Shown one piece after another: positions 16,368-24,724 of a DNA stretch of 64,000 nucleotides. Both the position numbers and the translations under genes were made by a program. This DNA is from Halomonas halophila (GTDB taxonomy: Bacteria; Pseudomonadota; Gammaproteobacteria; Pseudomonadales; Halomonadaceae). The stretch is from contig NZ_CP129121.1 in the NCBI RefSeq assembly GCF_030406665.1, forward strand, positions 2,294,001-2,358,000, written 5' to 3'. Under the pieces are notes generated by a model. It worked only from the letters and a program-made list of their open reading frames with translations. It ran no database searches and was not told the origin of the DNA. Position 1 is the first letter of the stretch. Each line of letters starts with the position of its first letter.

Positions 16368-17018
16368 TCAGGCGTGCAGCCAATCGATGAGTGCCGGGAA
16401 GACATCGGCGGTGTACACCGGACGACTGGCCGCCAGCCGTTCCGGCGCGTGCACGCCGTAGGTCACGGCGACACGATCCATACCCAGCGCCCGGGCCATC
16501 TCCAGGTCGTACTCGGTATCGCCGACCATCACCGCCTCCTCGACCGGCACCCCGAGCTCGTCGAGCAGCTCCTGCAGCATCCGCGGATGCGGCTTGGAAA
16601 GGGTCTCGTCGGCGGTGCGACTGGCATGAAACCAGTGGCCGCAATCGCTCTCGCGGAAGATGCGATCGAGCCCGCGGCGGCTCTTGCCGGTGGCCACCGC
16701 CAGCCGGCTGCCGTCGTCGGCACGCAGCCGCGCCAGTCCCTCGACCACGCCGGGATAGAAGGCCATCGGCGTGACGTCGCCTTCCACGAAATGGTAGGCA
16801 TAGCGCTGGCGCAGGGCCTCGGCCTGTTCGGGACCGATCCCCGGGCACAGCTTGGCAATGGCCTCGGGCAACCCCAGGCCGATGATATCGCGAACCGCTT
16901 CCTCGGACAGCTCGCCCCAGCCGACGTCGCGCGAGGCCGCCTGCATGCAGGCCACGATGCGCGCCAGCGAGTCCATCAGGGTGCCGTCCCAGTCGAAGAT
17001 CATCAGTCGGTAACGCAT
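16368..17018 (-). CDS. HAD-superfamily hydrolase, phosphoglycolate phosphatase-like
   Basis: The 216-residue HAD subfamily IA enzyme has motif I FDWDGTLMDS, motif II in LAVATGKSRRGLD, motif III lysine in LSKPHPRML and motif IV MVGDTEYDLEMA. A small helical cap lies between motifs I and II. The substrate is not predictable; similarity to Gph-type enzymes is general. It follows rluC by 12 nt, the same pairing as in Pseudomonas, with a GGAG Shine-Dalgarno before ATG 17018. Confidence 0.88.
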   Translation of the reverse strand: MRYRLMIFDWDGTLMDSLARIVACMQAASRDVGWGELSEEAVRDIIGLGLPEAIAKLCPGIGPEQAEALRQRYAYHFVEGDVTPMAFYPGVVEGLARLRADDGSRLAVATGKSRRGLDRIFRESDCGHWFHASRTADETLSKPHPRMLQELLDELGVPVEEAVMVGDTEYDLEMARALGMDRVAVTYGVHAPERLAASRPVYTADVFPALIDWLHA

Positions 17019-17030
17019 GCGGGCTCCGGA

Positions 17031-17978
17031 TCAGCGGGCGTTGCGGGCGCTTTCCAGCACGCCGTCGAGGGTCTCGCCCAGCGGCGCGCGGATCTTCACC
17101 GGCTTGCCGCTGGTCGGTTCGGGGAAGGTCAGGGACGCCGCATGCAGAAACAGCCGCGACAGCCCCAGCCGGGCGGCGACGCGCCCCGCCTCGCGGGTGC
17201 CGTACTTGTCGTCGCCGAGCAGAGGATGGCCGGCATGGGCGGCGTGCACGCGAATCTGGTGGGTGCGCCCGGTGATCGGCTCGGCTTCGATCAGGGTGGC
17301 ACGGGCGAAGGCCTCGCGCACCGCGAAGCGCGTACGCGCCACCTTGCCGCCGCTGTCCACGCGCACCCGGCGCTCGCCGTTGCCGGCGTCGAAGCGATCC
17401 AGGCGCGCGCTGACGAAGTCCCGGCGCGCCGGCCAGCGCCCGGCCACCAGCGCCAGATACTGCTTGTTCATCTCGTGCCGCTTGAGCGACTCGTTGAGGC
17501 TCAACAGCGCCGGGCGCGACTTGGCCAGCAGCAGGCATCCGGAGGTGTCACGGTCCAGGCGATGCACCAGTTCGAGGAAGTCGAGATCCTCTCGCACCTG
17601 GCGCAGGGCCTCGATCAGGCCGATCTTGACCCCGCTGCCGCCGTGCACGGCGAGCCCGGAGGGCTTGTTGAGCACCATCCAGTCCCGCCCTTCCAGCAGC
17701 ACGCTGCCGGCCAGCAGGTTACGCAGGTTGTCGCTGACCTCGCGAACCGCCTCACGCGGCGCGAGCTTGAGCGGCGGAATGCGCACCACGTCGCCCAGCG
17801 CCAGGCGGGTATCGGCCTTGACGCGCTTCTTGTTCACCCGCACCTCGCCCTTGCGCACGATGCGATAGATGAGCGCCCGCGGCGCTCCCTTGATGCGCGT
17901 CATCAGGAAGTTGTCGACCCGCTGACCCACCTGGCCCTCGGTCACTTCCACCCACTGAACCTCGCGGCCGTCGGTCAT
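17031..17978 (-). CDS. rluC: 23S rRNA pseudouridine(955/2504/2580) synthase
   Basis: The 315-residue protein has an N-terminal S4 RNA-binding domain (RVDNFLMTRIKGAPRALIYR, KGEVRVNKKR) and an RsuA/RluA catalytic domain with the active-site Asp in VHRLDRDTSGCLLLAKS. RTHQIRVHAAHAGHPLLGDDKYG follows. The S4 domain and its place divergent from rne identify RluC. ATG 17978 is preceded by GGAGAG. The frame is open for more than 1 kb upstream, but that part overlaps the rne leader and coding region antisense and is not coding. Confidence 0.93.
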   Translation of the reverse strand: MTDGREVQWVEVTEGQVGQRVDNFLMTRIKGAPRALIYRIVRKGEVRVNKKRVKADTRLALGDVVRIPPLKLAPREAVREVSDNLRNLLAGSVLLEGRDWMVLNKPSGLAVHGGSGVKIGLIEALRQVREDLDFLELVHRLDRDTSGCLLLAKSRPALLSLNESLKRHEMNKQYLALVAGRWPARRDFVSARLDRFDAGNGERRVRVDSGGKVARTRFAVREAFARATLIEAEPITGRTHQIRVHAAHAGHPLLGDDKYGTREAGRVAARLGLSRLFLHAASLTFPEPTSGKPVKIRAPLGETLDGVLESARNAR

Positions 17979-18045
17979 CCCGCTCTCCACTTGCCACCGT
18001 CGTAAAGGCCGCATTCTACCGCACTGTGCGCCGTCCTGCCGCCAA

Positions 18046-18074
18046 TTGCTGGGCACCCCCTTTACTGTTATATT
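18046..18074 (+). promoter_or_regulatory. Candidate rne promoter
   Basis: TTGCTG (18046-18051), a spacer of exactly 17 nt and TATATT (18069-18074) lie in the 567-nt gap between divergent rluC and rne. It predicts a start near 18081 and therefore a leader of about 465 nt. Confidence 0.6.
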
Positions 18075-18080
18075 GCCGAG

Positions 18081-18545
18081 GCGTTCCAATGGACAGAACC
18101 GTCCGCTTGGCGCCTGCACGACAGACACGCAGGCCGGAACGACGAAATCAGGCCGCGACGACGCTCCCCCATGAGGTCCCGCCGCCGACAGAAAGCGATA
18201 TGACGCCACGCCCGCCCCGCCTCGCTCCCGACGAGCAAGCGGCGACCACGGGATACGTATAACACCGTGCCGGAGGCCGGCGTTGGCGAATCGATGAATG
18301 CCAGGTGTTGGCGGTGACCGCAGGACCGGATGGGCAATACGACGACCCGCCGAGAACATGTCCTGCCTCCGCCCCGTACTCAACATGATCCTGCCGTGCC
18401 GGCCCGCCACCGCTAACAGGCCCCGACACGGCCGGGCGCAGTTCCGCTTCCGCGACATGCGCTGAGCACAAGCACGCAGCACCCAGCGGTTCGCCTTCGT
18501 CGTTGCCCATGGGCGCCCACCGGCGCGTCCATTTTGCGAGACGAC
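18081..18545 (+). promoter_or_regulatory. Long 5' leader of rne
   Basis: About 465 nt separate the predicted promoter from the rne ATG. No convincing gene was found here on either strand. In E. coli the 5' UTR of rne is also several hundred nt long and lets RNase E control the decay of its own mRNA. The length here suggests the same autoregulation, but I did not recognise the E. coli stem-loop in the sequence. The Shine-Dalgarno directly before the ATG is weak (GCGAGACGAC). Confidence 0.5.
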
Positions 18546-21500
18546 ATGAAACGGATGCTCATCAACGCGACCCAGCCCGAAGAGCTGCGCGTCGCCCTGG
18601 TCGATGGACAACGCCTGTACGACCTGGACATCGAATCCGGTGCCCGGGAACAGAAGAAAGCCAACATCTACCGCGGCAAGATCACCCGCGTGGAACCCTC
18701 CCTCGAAGCCGCCTTCGTCGACTTCGGTGCCGAACGCCACGGCTTTTTGCCCCTCAAGGAAATCTCCCGCGAGTACTTCCTCAAGGAACCCTCGGGCCGC
18801 CCCAGCATCAAGGAAGTGCTCAAGGAAGGCCAGGAAGTCATCGTCCAGGTCGACAAGGAAGAGCGTGGCAACAAGGGCGCGGCCCTGACCACCTTCATCA
18901 GCCTGGCCGGCCGTTTCCTGGTACTGATGCCCAACAACCCCCGCGCCGGCGGCATCTCGCGGCGCATCGAGGGCGAGGAACGCGCACAGCTCAAGGAGGC
19001 CATGAGCCACCTGACCGTGCCCGACAAGATGGGCCTGATCGTGCGCACCGCCGGCATCGGCCGCAATCCCGAAGAGCTGCAGTGGGACCTCGACTACCTG
19101 ACCCAGGTCTGGGAGTCGATCACCGAGGAAGCCGGCAAGCGCGCCGCGCCCTTCCTGATCTACCGCGAGTCCAACGTCATCATTCGCGCCATGCGCGACT
19201 ACCTGCGCCAGGACATCGGCGAGGTGCTGATCGACAGCGAACAGGTCCACCAGGAGGCGCTGGGCTTCATCCGCCAGGTGATGCCTTCCTACCAGCAGAA
19301 GATCAAGCGCTACGCCGATGAAGTGCCGCTGTTCTCGCGCTTCCAGATCGAGTCCCAGATCGAGACCGCCTACGAGCGCGACGTGAAGCTGCCCTCAGGC
19401 GGCTCCATCGTGATCGACCACACCGAGGCGCTGGTCTCCATCGACATCAACTCGGCGCGCGCCACCCGCGGCAGCGACATCGAGGAAACGGCGCTGCAGA
19501 CCAATCTCGAGGCCGCCGACGAGATCGCCCGCCAGCTGCGCCTGCGCGACATTGGCGGCCTGGTGGTCATCGACTTCATCGACATGTCGCCGGCGCGCAA
19601 CCAGCGCGAGGTCGAGAACCGGGTCCGCGACGCCCTGAAGATCGACCGCGCCCGGGTACAGATCGGTCGCATCTCGCGCTTCGGCCTGATGGAAATGTCC
19701 CGCCAGCGCCTGCGCCCGTCCCTCGGCGAGACCAGCGGCGTGGTCTGCCCGCGCTGCGACGGCCAGGGCACCATCCGCGACGTGCGCTCCATCTCGCTGT
19801 CGATCATGCGCCTGATCGAGGAAGAGGCGATGAAGGAGCGCAGCGCCCAGATCCGCGCCATCCTGCCGGTCCCGGTCGCCACCTACCTGCTCAACGAGAA
19901 GCGGGCGATGCTGGCCGACATCGAGCGCCGCCAGGGCGTGCGCGTGGTGCTGCTGCCCAACCCCGAGATGGACACGCCCCACTACGACGTGCAGCGCCTG
20001 CGCGACGACCACGTCGACGAGGAAGGCACCTCTCACCTGCCCAGCCACGAGCTGCCCACCGAGACCGAGGTCGGCAAGGAGCCGGAGGCCGCCTTCGGCA
20101 AACCGGTCAAGCGCGACGAGGCCGCGGTCAAGACCGTAGTGCACCACGAGCCCGCCCCGGCCTCCCTGCAGGAAGAGCCCGCCGAACCGGCGAAGCCCAA
20201 GCCGAAGCCCGCCGAAAAGCCGACGCAGCAGCGGCCCGCCCAGAAGCCCGCCGCCAAACCGGCCCCGGCGGCAAAACCCGCTGCCGCTCCCGCCGCTCGC
20301 GATGGCGTGCTGAGCCGCCTGGTCAAGGGCTTCTCTCGCCTGCTGAGCGGTGAAGAGACCCCCCCGTCCAGCCAGCAGCGTCAGTCCGAGGGCAGTGGCC
20401 AGCGTCAGGCCGGCACCGCCCGCAACGACGAGCGCAGCCAGCAGCGTGGCGAAAGCGGCAAGAGCGGCGACAACCGCTCCGGTGGCGGTAACGGCCGCCA
20501 GCGCAACAATCGTCGCGGCGGCCAGCGCCAGGACCAGCGTCAGGAGCGCGGTGACAATCGCGACGAGACGCGCAGCGCCAAGCCGCAACGTCAGGGCGAG
20601 GACAAGGCCCGTAGCGACCGCTCCGAGAAAGGCGAGAAGGCCGACAAGAGCGGGAGCCAGAACCGCGGCGGTCGCGGTCGCAACCAGCGCCAGGACGACA
20701 ACCGTCCACAGTCCGAGGGCCGCAAGTCTCAGGAAGGCAAGAGCCAGGACAACAAGGGACAGGAGCGCAAGGACAAGGACCAGGGCGGCCGCAAGCCCCA
20801 GGAACCCAAGTCCCAGGACGCCAAGTCTCAAGACACCAAGCGCCAGAGCGACAAGCCTCAGGACACCAAGCCCCAGAAGGCCAAGGGCGACGCCGAAGCG
20901 ACGCCTGCCAAGGATGACGGCCAGGCCGAGGCGGACGGCAAGCCCAAGCGCACCCGCAACAACCCGCGCCAGCGTCGTCGCCAGCACGCCCTGAACCCGG
21001 AGTCCGTGGCCGAACAGCAGCGCCTGCAGGCCGAAGCCGCCAAGGCAGAAGCACAGCCGGAAGAGGCGAAGACCGAAGCCAAGGCCGAGCAGTCCAAGGC
21101 CGAAGAGCCGAAGGCCGACGCCAAGGCGGAACAGCCCAAGGCCGATGCCAAGGCGGAAGAGCCCAAGGCCGACGCCAAGGCGGAAGAGCCGAAGGCCGAT
21201 GCCAAGGCGGAAGAGCCCAAGGCCGACGCCAAGGCGGAACAGCCCAAGGCCGAGACCAAGGCAGAACAGCCGAAGGCCGAGACCAAGCCCGAGCAGCCCA
21301 AGGCCGAGACCAAGGCTGAAGCGCCCAAGGCCGAGGCCAAGGCGGAAGAGCCGAAGGCCGAGACCAAGCCCGAGCAGCCCAAGGCCGAGACCAAGGCGGA
21401 ACAGCCGAAGGCCGAAGCCAAGTCCGAAGAGCCGAAGGCCGGGACCAAGGCAGACGCCAAGGCCGAAACCAAGGCTGAAGCGCCCAAGGCCGACGCCAAG

Positions 21501-22085
21501 GCGGAAGAGCCGAAGGCCGAAACCAAGGCTGAAGCGCCCAAGGCCGACGCCAAGGCGGAAGAGCCGAAGGCCGACGCCAAGGCGGAAGAGCCGAAGGCCG
21601 ACGCCAAGGCGGAAGAGCCGAAGGCCGAGACCAAGCCCGAGCAGCCCAAGGCCGAGACCAAGCCCGAGCAGCCCAAGGCCGAGACCAAGCCCGAGCAGCC
21701 CAAGGCCGAGACCAAGCCCGAGCAGCCCAAGGCCGAGACCAAGCCCGAGCAGCCCAAGGCCGACGCCAAGGCGGAACAGCCGAAGGCCGACGCCAAGGCG
21801 GAGCAGCCCAAGGCCGACGCCAAGGCGGAACAGCCCAAGGCCGAGATCAAGGCGGAAGCGCCGAAGGCCGAGATCAAGGCGGAAGAGCCCAAGGCAGACG
21901 CTAAAGCCGAAGCGCCCAAGGCCGACGCCAAGGCGGAAGAGCCCAAGGCAGACGCTAAAGCCGAAGCGCCCAAGGCGGACGCCAAGGCCGAGACGCCGCG
22001 TCGTCGCCGCCGCGCCCATAACGACCCGCGGGAAATCCGCCGTCGTGAACAGGAGGCCAAGCGCCAGGACAGCCAGCAAGGCTGA
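18546..22085 (+). CDS. rne: Ribonuclease E
   Basis: The 1179-residue endoribonuclease organises mRNA decay and rRNA/tRNA processing. ATG 18546 (MKRMLINATQPEELRVALVD) matches E. coli RNase E. The S1 domain is at about 39-119. The catalytic aspartates are D300 (VSIDINSARATRG) and D343 (VIDFIDM), equivalent to E. coli 303 and 346. The Zn-link cysteines are C401 and C404 in CPRCDGQGT. Residues 586-602 (DGVLSRLVKGFSRLLSG) form a predicted amphipathic membrane-binding helix. The disordered scaffold then has an Arg/Gln/Asn-rich RNA-binding stretch (about 615-720), a Lys/Gln/Asp-rich stretch (720-785) and 310 residues of 9-residue repeats (839-1148). The tail carries RRRRRAHNDPREIRRREQE, containing an NDPR motif like that near the Pseudomonas RNase E C-terminus. 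Confidence 0.97.
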   Translation: MKRMLINATQPEELRVALVDGQRLYDLDIESGAREQKKANIYRGKITRVEPSLEAAFVDFGAERHGFLPLKEISREYFLKEPSGRPSIKEVLKEGQEVIVQVDKEERGNKGAALTTFISLAGRFLVLMPNNPRAGGISRRIEGEERAQLKEAMSHLTVPDKMGLIVRTAGIGRNPEELQWDLDYLTQVWESITEEAGKRAAPFLIYRESNVIIRAMRDYLRQDIGEVLIDSEQVHQEALGFIRQVMPSYQQKIKRYADEVPLFSRFQIESQIETAYERDVKLPSGGSIVIDHTEALVSIDINSARATRGSDIEETALQTNLEAADEIARQLRLRDIGGLVVIDFIDMSPARNQREVENRVRDALKIDRARVQIGRISRFGLMEMSRQRLRPSLGETSGVVCPRCDGQGTIRDVRSISLSIMRLIEEEAMKERSAQIRAILPVPVATYLLNEKRAMLADIERRQGVRVVLLPNPEMDTPHYDVQRLRDDHVDEEGTSHLPSHELPTETEVGKEPEAAFGKPVKRDEAAVKTVVHHEPAPASLQEEPAEPAKPKPKPAEKPTQQRPAQKPAAKPAPAAKPAAAPAARDGVLSRLVKGFSRLLSGEETPPSSQQRQSEGSGQRQAGTARNDERSQQRGESGKSGDNRSGGGNGRQRNNRRGGQRQDQRQERGDNRDETRSAKPQRQGEDKARSDRSEKGEKADKSGSQNRGGRGRNQRQDDNRPQSEGRKSQEGKSQDNKGQERKDKDQGGRKPQEPKSQDAKSQDTKRQSDKPQDTKPQKAKGDAEATPAKDDGQAEADGKPKRTRNNPRQRRRQHALNPESVAEQQRLQAEAAKAEAQPEEAKTEAKAEQSKAEEPKADAKAEQPKADAKAEEPKADAKAEEPKADAKAEEPKADAKAEQPKAETKAEQPKAETKPEQPKAETKAEAPKAEAKAEEPKAETKPEQPKAETKAEQPKAEAKSEEPKAGTKADAKAETKAEAPKADAKAEEPKAETKAEAPKADAKAEEPKADAKAEEPKADAKAEEPKAETKPEQPKAETKPEQPKAETKPEQPKAETKPEQPKAETKPEQPKADAKAEQPKADAKAEQPKADAKAEQPKAEIKAEAPKAEIKAEEPKADAKAEAPKADAKAEEPKADAKAEAPKADAKAETPRRRRRAHNDPREIRRREQEAKRQDSQQG
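21060..21989 (+). repeat. 27-bp coding tandem repeat in rne (33 full units)
   Basis: The tract encodes 33 units of the pattern E-(E/Q/A)-P-K-A-(D/E)-(A/T/I)-K-(A/P/S), interrupted by one 5-residue and one 8-residue partial unit. The total of 310 residues fits exactly. Many neighbouring units are identical at the DNA level, including runs of EQPKAETKP and EEPKADAKA, so recent slippage or recombination is likely and copy number may vary between strains. It is in frame throughout, so length changes would not break the gene. Confidence 0.97.
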
Positions 22086-22107
22086 TCCGACGCCCGCCCC
22101 TGAAAGA

Positions 22108-22140
22108 CAACGCCCGTGGCCATTGGCCACGGGCGTTTTC
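22108..22140. terminator. Intrinsic terminator after rne (and murB)
   Basis: A perfect 12-bp stem (22110-22121 with 22125-22136, loop ATT) is followed by TTTTC on the plus strand, 24 nt past the rne stop. The convergent murB transcript can use the same hairpin from the other side. Confidence 0.88.
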
Positions 22141-22178
22141 GTTGGCGTCTACCGAAGGCGCCGGAAGCGCCGATGTCC

Positions 22179-23195
22179 CTATTCTGTCGCCAGCCGCGGC
22201 TCACGCTCCAGCGTCACGCCGAAGCGCCGCTCCACCGTCTCGGCGACCCGCGCGGCGAAGGCCAGCAGCCCGGGCGCATCGCCGCCGCCGTGGTGCACCA
22301 GCACCAGGGCCTGGCGGTCGTGGACGCCGAAGGGGCCATCGCGCCAGCCCTTGAGGCCGCAACGATCGATCAGCCAGCCGGCGGCCAGCTTGGTGCGGCC
22401 ATCCGCCAGCGGAAAGCTCGGCATGTCGGGATACGCCTCGCGCAGCGACGCCGCGCATTCCGACGACACCACCGGGTTCTTGAAGAAGCTGCCGGCATTG
22501 CCGAGCACCGCCGGATCCGGCAGTTTCTCGCGCCGCACCGCACAGACGGCCTCGGCCACCTCCAGCGGCGTGGGGGTCTCCCCGACACGACTGGCCAGGT
22601 CGCCGTAGCCCAGGCGCGGCTCGGCCTTGCGCGAGACACGCAGCACCAGCCGGGTGATCGCCACCCGCCCCGCCAGGGCGCGCTTGAAGACGCTGTCTCG
22701 ATAGCCAAAGGCGCACTCGTCGGGCCCCAGCACCGCTTCGCGGCCGTCGTCCAGATGCACCAGATGCACGGCCTCGAGGCGTTCGGCGAGCTCGACGCCG
22801 TAGGCGCCGATGTTCTGGATCGGCGCCGCCCCGCAGTGCCCGGGAATCAGCGCCAGGTTCTCGAGCCCCCAGAGGCCGCGGGCGGCCAGGGCCATGACCA
22901 GCTCGTGCCAGACCACGCCGGCCTCGGCGTGCACCCGCACGCTCCCGTCACCGGTCTCTTCCAGCCACCAGTCGTTCATGGCCATCCGGATGACCAGCCC
23001 CGGCTGAAAGGCGGGCAGAATCAGGTTGCTGCCGCCGCCCAGCACCAGGGTCGGCCAGCCGGCTTCCCGGGCCAGCGACAGCGCCCCGCCGAGCTCGGCG
23101 GCATTGTCCGGCGCGACGAAGCGCTCGGCGCGACAGCCAAGCCCCAGGGTATTGGCGGCGGTCAGGTCGTGGTCGGCGAGGATGTCCAGGCTCAA
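22179..23195 (-). CDS. murB: UDP-N-acetylenolpyruvoylglucosamine reductase
   Basis: The 338-residue FAD/NADPH enzyme makes UDP-MurNAc. Signatures are NTLGLGCRAERF, VLGGGSNLIL, the substrate loop GHCGAAPIQNIGAYGVE, YRDSVFK, and GNAGSFFKNPVV with the catalytic serine. It is the type I (E. coli-like) form of about 340 residues. The start is a TTG at 23195 with GGAGGAGGG at ideal spacing; it overlaps the phosphatase stop (TTGA) and no ATG is nearby. The loop reads GHCGAAP where GTVGAAP is usual. Confidence 0.93.
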   Translation of the reverse strand: MSLDILADHDLTAANTLGLGCRAERFVAPDNAAELGGALSLAREAGWPTLVLGGGSNLILPAFQPGLVIRMAMNDWWLEETGDGSVRVHAEAGVVWHELVMALAARGLWGLENLALIPGHCGAAPIQNIGAYGVELAERLEAVHLVHLDDGREAVLGPDECAFGYRDSVFKRALAGRVAITRLVLRVSRKAEPRLGYGDLASRVGETPTPLEVAEAVCAVRREKLPDPAVLGNAGSFFKNPVVSSECAASLREAYPDMPSFPLADGRTKLAAGWLIDRCGLKGWRDGPFGVHDRQALVLVHHGGGDAPGLLAFAARVAETVERRFGVTLEREPRLATE

Positions 23196-23668
23196 GCGCC
23201 CTCCTCCAGTCGCCGACGCACGTCCTCGACGAGACCGCGCGAGGCCGCCTCGACCAGGTCCAGCACCTCCTCGAAGCCGTCGTCGCCGCCGTAGTAGGGA
23301 TCGGGCACGGCGCGATCGGGCAATCCGGCGAAGGACAGGAACAGGCCGACATGGGCATCACTGTCGGCCGGCCGCCGCGCTTCCAGCGCCGCCAGGTTGT
23401 CGTGGTCCATGGCCAGCAGGTAGTCGAAGCGGCCGAAGTCGTCGTCGTCGAGCTGACGGGCCCGTAGGCCGGAGAGATCGAGCCCGCGCGCGGCGGCCGC
23501 GGCCTGGGCGCGGGCGTCGGGCGCCTTGCCCGCGTGCCAGGGGCCGATGCCGCAGGAGTCGACCTCGACGCGGCCGGCGAGACCGGCCTCGTCGAGGTGG
23601 CGGCGGAACATGCCCTCGGCGGTGGGCGAACGGCAGATATTGCCCAGGCAGACGAACAGCACCCGCAT
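23192..23668 (-). CDS. Low-molecular-weight protein tyrosine phosphatase
   Basis: The 158-residue enzyme has the P-loop CLGNICRSPTAE (CX5R) directly after the first strand and the general-acid aspartate in VPDPYYGGDDGF. It dephosphorylates phosphotyrosine or similar substrates. In envelope gene clusters such enzymes often control polysaccharide kinases, but none is seen here. The ATG shares one base with the kdsB stop (TGATG) and its own stop overlaps the murB start. Confidence 0.92.
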   Translation of the reverse strand: MRVLFVCLGNICRSPTAEGMFRRHLDEAGLAGRVEVDSCGIGPWHAGKAPDARAQAAAAARGLDLSGLRARQLDDDDFGRFDYLLAMDHDNLAALEARRPADSDAHVGLFLSFAGLPDRAVPDPYYGGDDGFEEVLDLVEAASRGLVEDVRRRLEEGA

Positions 23669-24456
23669 CAGCGCTCCCCCTCGTCGTCGCGGCCTTCCTC
23701 CTGCCCCAGGATCTGTCGCACCCGGGCGAGATCCTCGGCGGTGTCCACGCCCGCCGGGTGCGGCTCGCGGGACAGCGCGACCTGGATGGCATGGCCGTGA
23801 TGCAGCGCCCGCAGCTGCTCGAGCTGCTCGAGCTGCTCCAGCGGCGACGGCGTCCAGTGGCGATACTCGTCGAGGAAGCTCACCCGGTAAGCATAGAGGC
23901 CGATATGGCGCAGCCAGGCATCGGTCTCGAGCAGCTCGGGCCGCGCGGCGAAGGCCTCGCGATCCCAAGGAATCGGCGCACGGGAAAAGTAGAGGGCCCG
24001 CCCCGAGAGCGCACGCACCACCTTGACCACGTTGGGATTGAACAGCGTCTCGACGTCGCCGATCGGCTCGGCCAGCGTGGCGATGGAAGCGCCGGGATCG
24101 TCCATCAGGCGCACCGCCACCTGGTCGATCAGGGTCGCCGGCAGCAGCGGCTCGTCACCCTGCACGTTGACCAGCACGGCGTCATCGGCGAGGCCCAGCG
24201 TATCGGCCACCTCGGCCAGCCGATCGGTGCCGGAGGGATGATCGTCGCGGGTCATCACCACCTCGGCGCCCAGCGGCGCCATGGCGTCACGAATGCGCGC
24301 ATCGTCGGTGGCGACCACCACCCGTCCGGCGGCGCTGGCCGAGGCCCGGCGCCAGACGTGGGCCACCATCGGCTCGCCGGCGATGTCGAGCAGCGGCTTG
24401 CCCGGCAGCCGGGTCGAGGCGAAGCGCGCCGGAATCACGGCGATGAAGTCCTGCAT
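23668..24456 (-). CDS. kdsB: 3-deoxy-manno-octulosonate cytidylyltransferase
   Basis: The 262-residue enzyme makes CMP-Kdo for the LPS inner core. The start FIAVIPARFASTRLPGKPL is diagnostic, followed by VVVATDD, the RDDHPSGTDR segment and VNVQGDEPLLP. Near the C-terminus the sequence has LEQ three times in a row, from a 9-bp triplication at about 23814-23843, where other KdsB proteins have LE-LEQLR-like text. Downstream tail QEEGRDDEGER is charged. Confidence 0.95.
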   Translation of the reverse strand: MQDFIAVIPARFASTRLPGKPLLDIAGEPMVAHVWRRASASAAGRVVVATDDARIRDAMAPLGAEVVMTRDDHPSGTDRLAEVADTLGLADDAVLVNVQGDEPLLPATLIDQVAVRLMDDPGASIATLAEPIGDVETLFNPNVVKVVRALSGRALYFSRAPIPWDREAFAARPELLETDAWLRHIGLYAYRVSFLDEYRHWTPSPLEQLEQLEQLRALHHGHAIQVALSREPHPAGVDTAEDLARVRQILGQEEGRDDEGER

Positions 24457-24465
24457 CTTGCCTCC

Positions 24466-24669
24466 TCAGCCCTCGGCGCCGGTCGACGGCGGCAGCTTCT
24501 CGTCCACGTCGATGGCCCGCGCCTCGTCGGGCAGCATCACCGGGATGCCGTCGCGCACGGGATAGGCCAGGCCGTCATAGCGGCACACCAGCTCGCCGGC
24601 CTCACGATCGAAGGCCAGCTTGCCCTTGCACAGCGGGCAGACCAGCATCGCCAGCAGTTGCTTGTCCAT
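24466..24669 (-). CDS. ycaR: Trm112 family protein (YcaR)
   Basis: The 67-residue zinc-finger-like protein reads LLAMLVCPLCKGKLAF...LVCRYDGLAYPVRDGIPVML, very close to E. coli YcaR in length and text. Family members act as small activators of methyltransferases in eukaryotes and archaea; the bacterial role is unclear. It is always found near kdsB and lpxK in gammaproteobacteria, as here. Confidence 0.92.
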   Translation of the reverse strand: MDKQLLAMLVCPLCKGKLAFDREAGELVCRYDGLAYPVRDGIPVMLPDEARAIDVDEKLPPSTGAEG

Positions 24670-24724
24670 CTCTCACGCCTCCAGGGTCAGCATCGGCGAC
24701 CGCACGCAGGCGGCCGCCAGGAAT

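Noticed and set aside
18026..18262. A 78-codon open frame in the rne leader as a possible leader peptide
   Set aside because: It has no Shine-Dalgarno, starts before the predicted transcription start, and shows no codon or motif evidence of coding.
21060..21989. Direct repeats resembling a CRISPR array
   Set aside because: The 27-bp units are contiguous with no unique spacers and stay in frame within rne.
19395..22130. A 900-codon open frame antisense to rne, rich in Leu and Gly, with 9-residue periodicity
   Set aside because: It is the mirror of the rne repeat and of GC-rich codon bias. It has no start context or family text, while the sense strand encodes an unmistakable RNase E.
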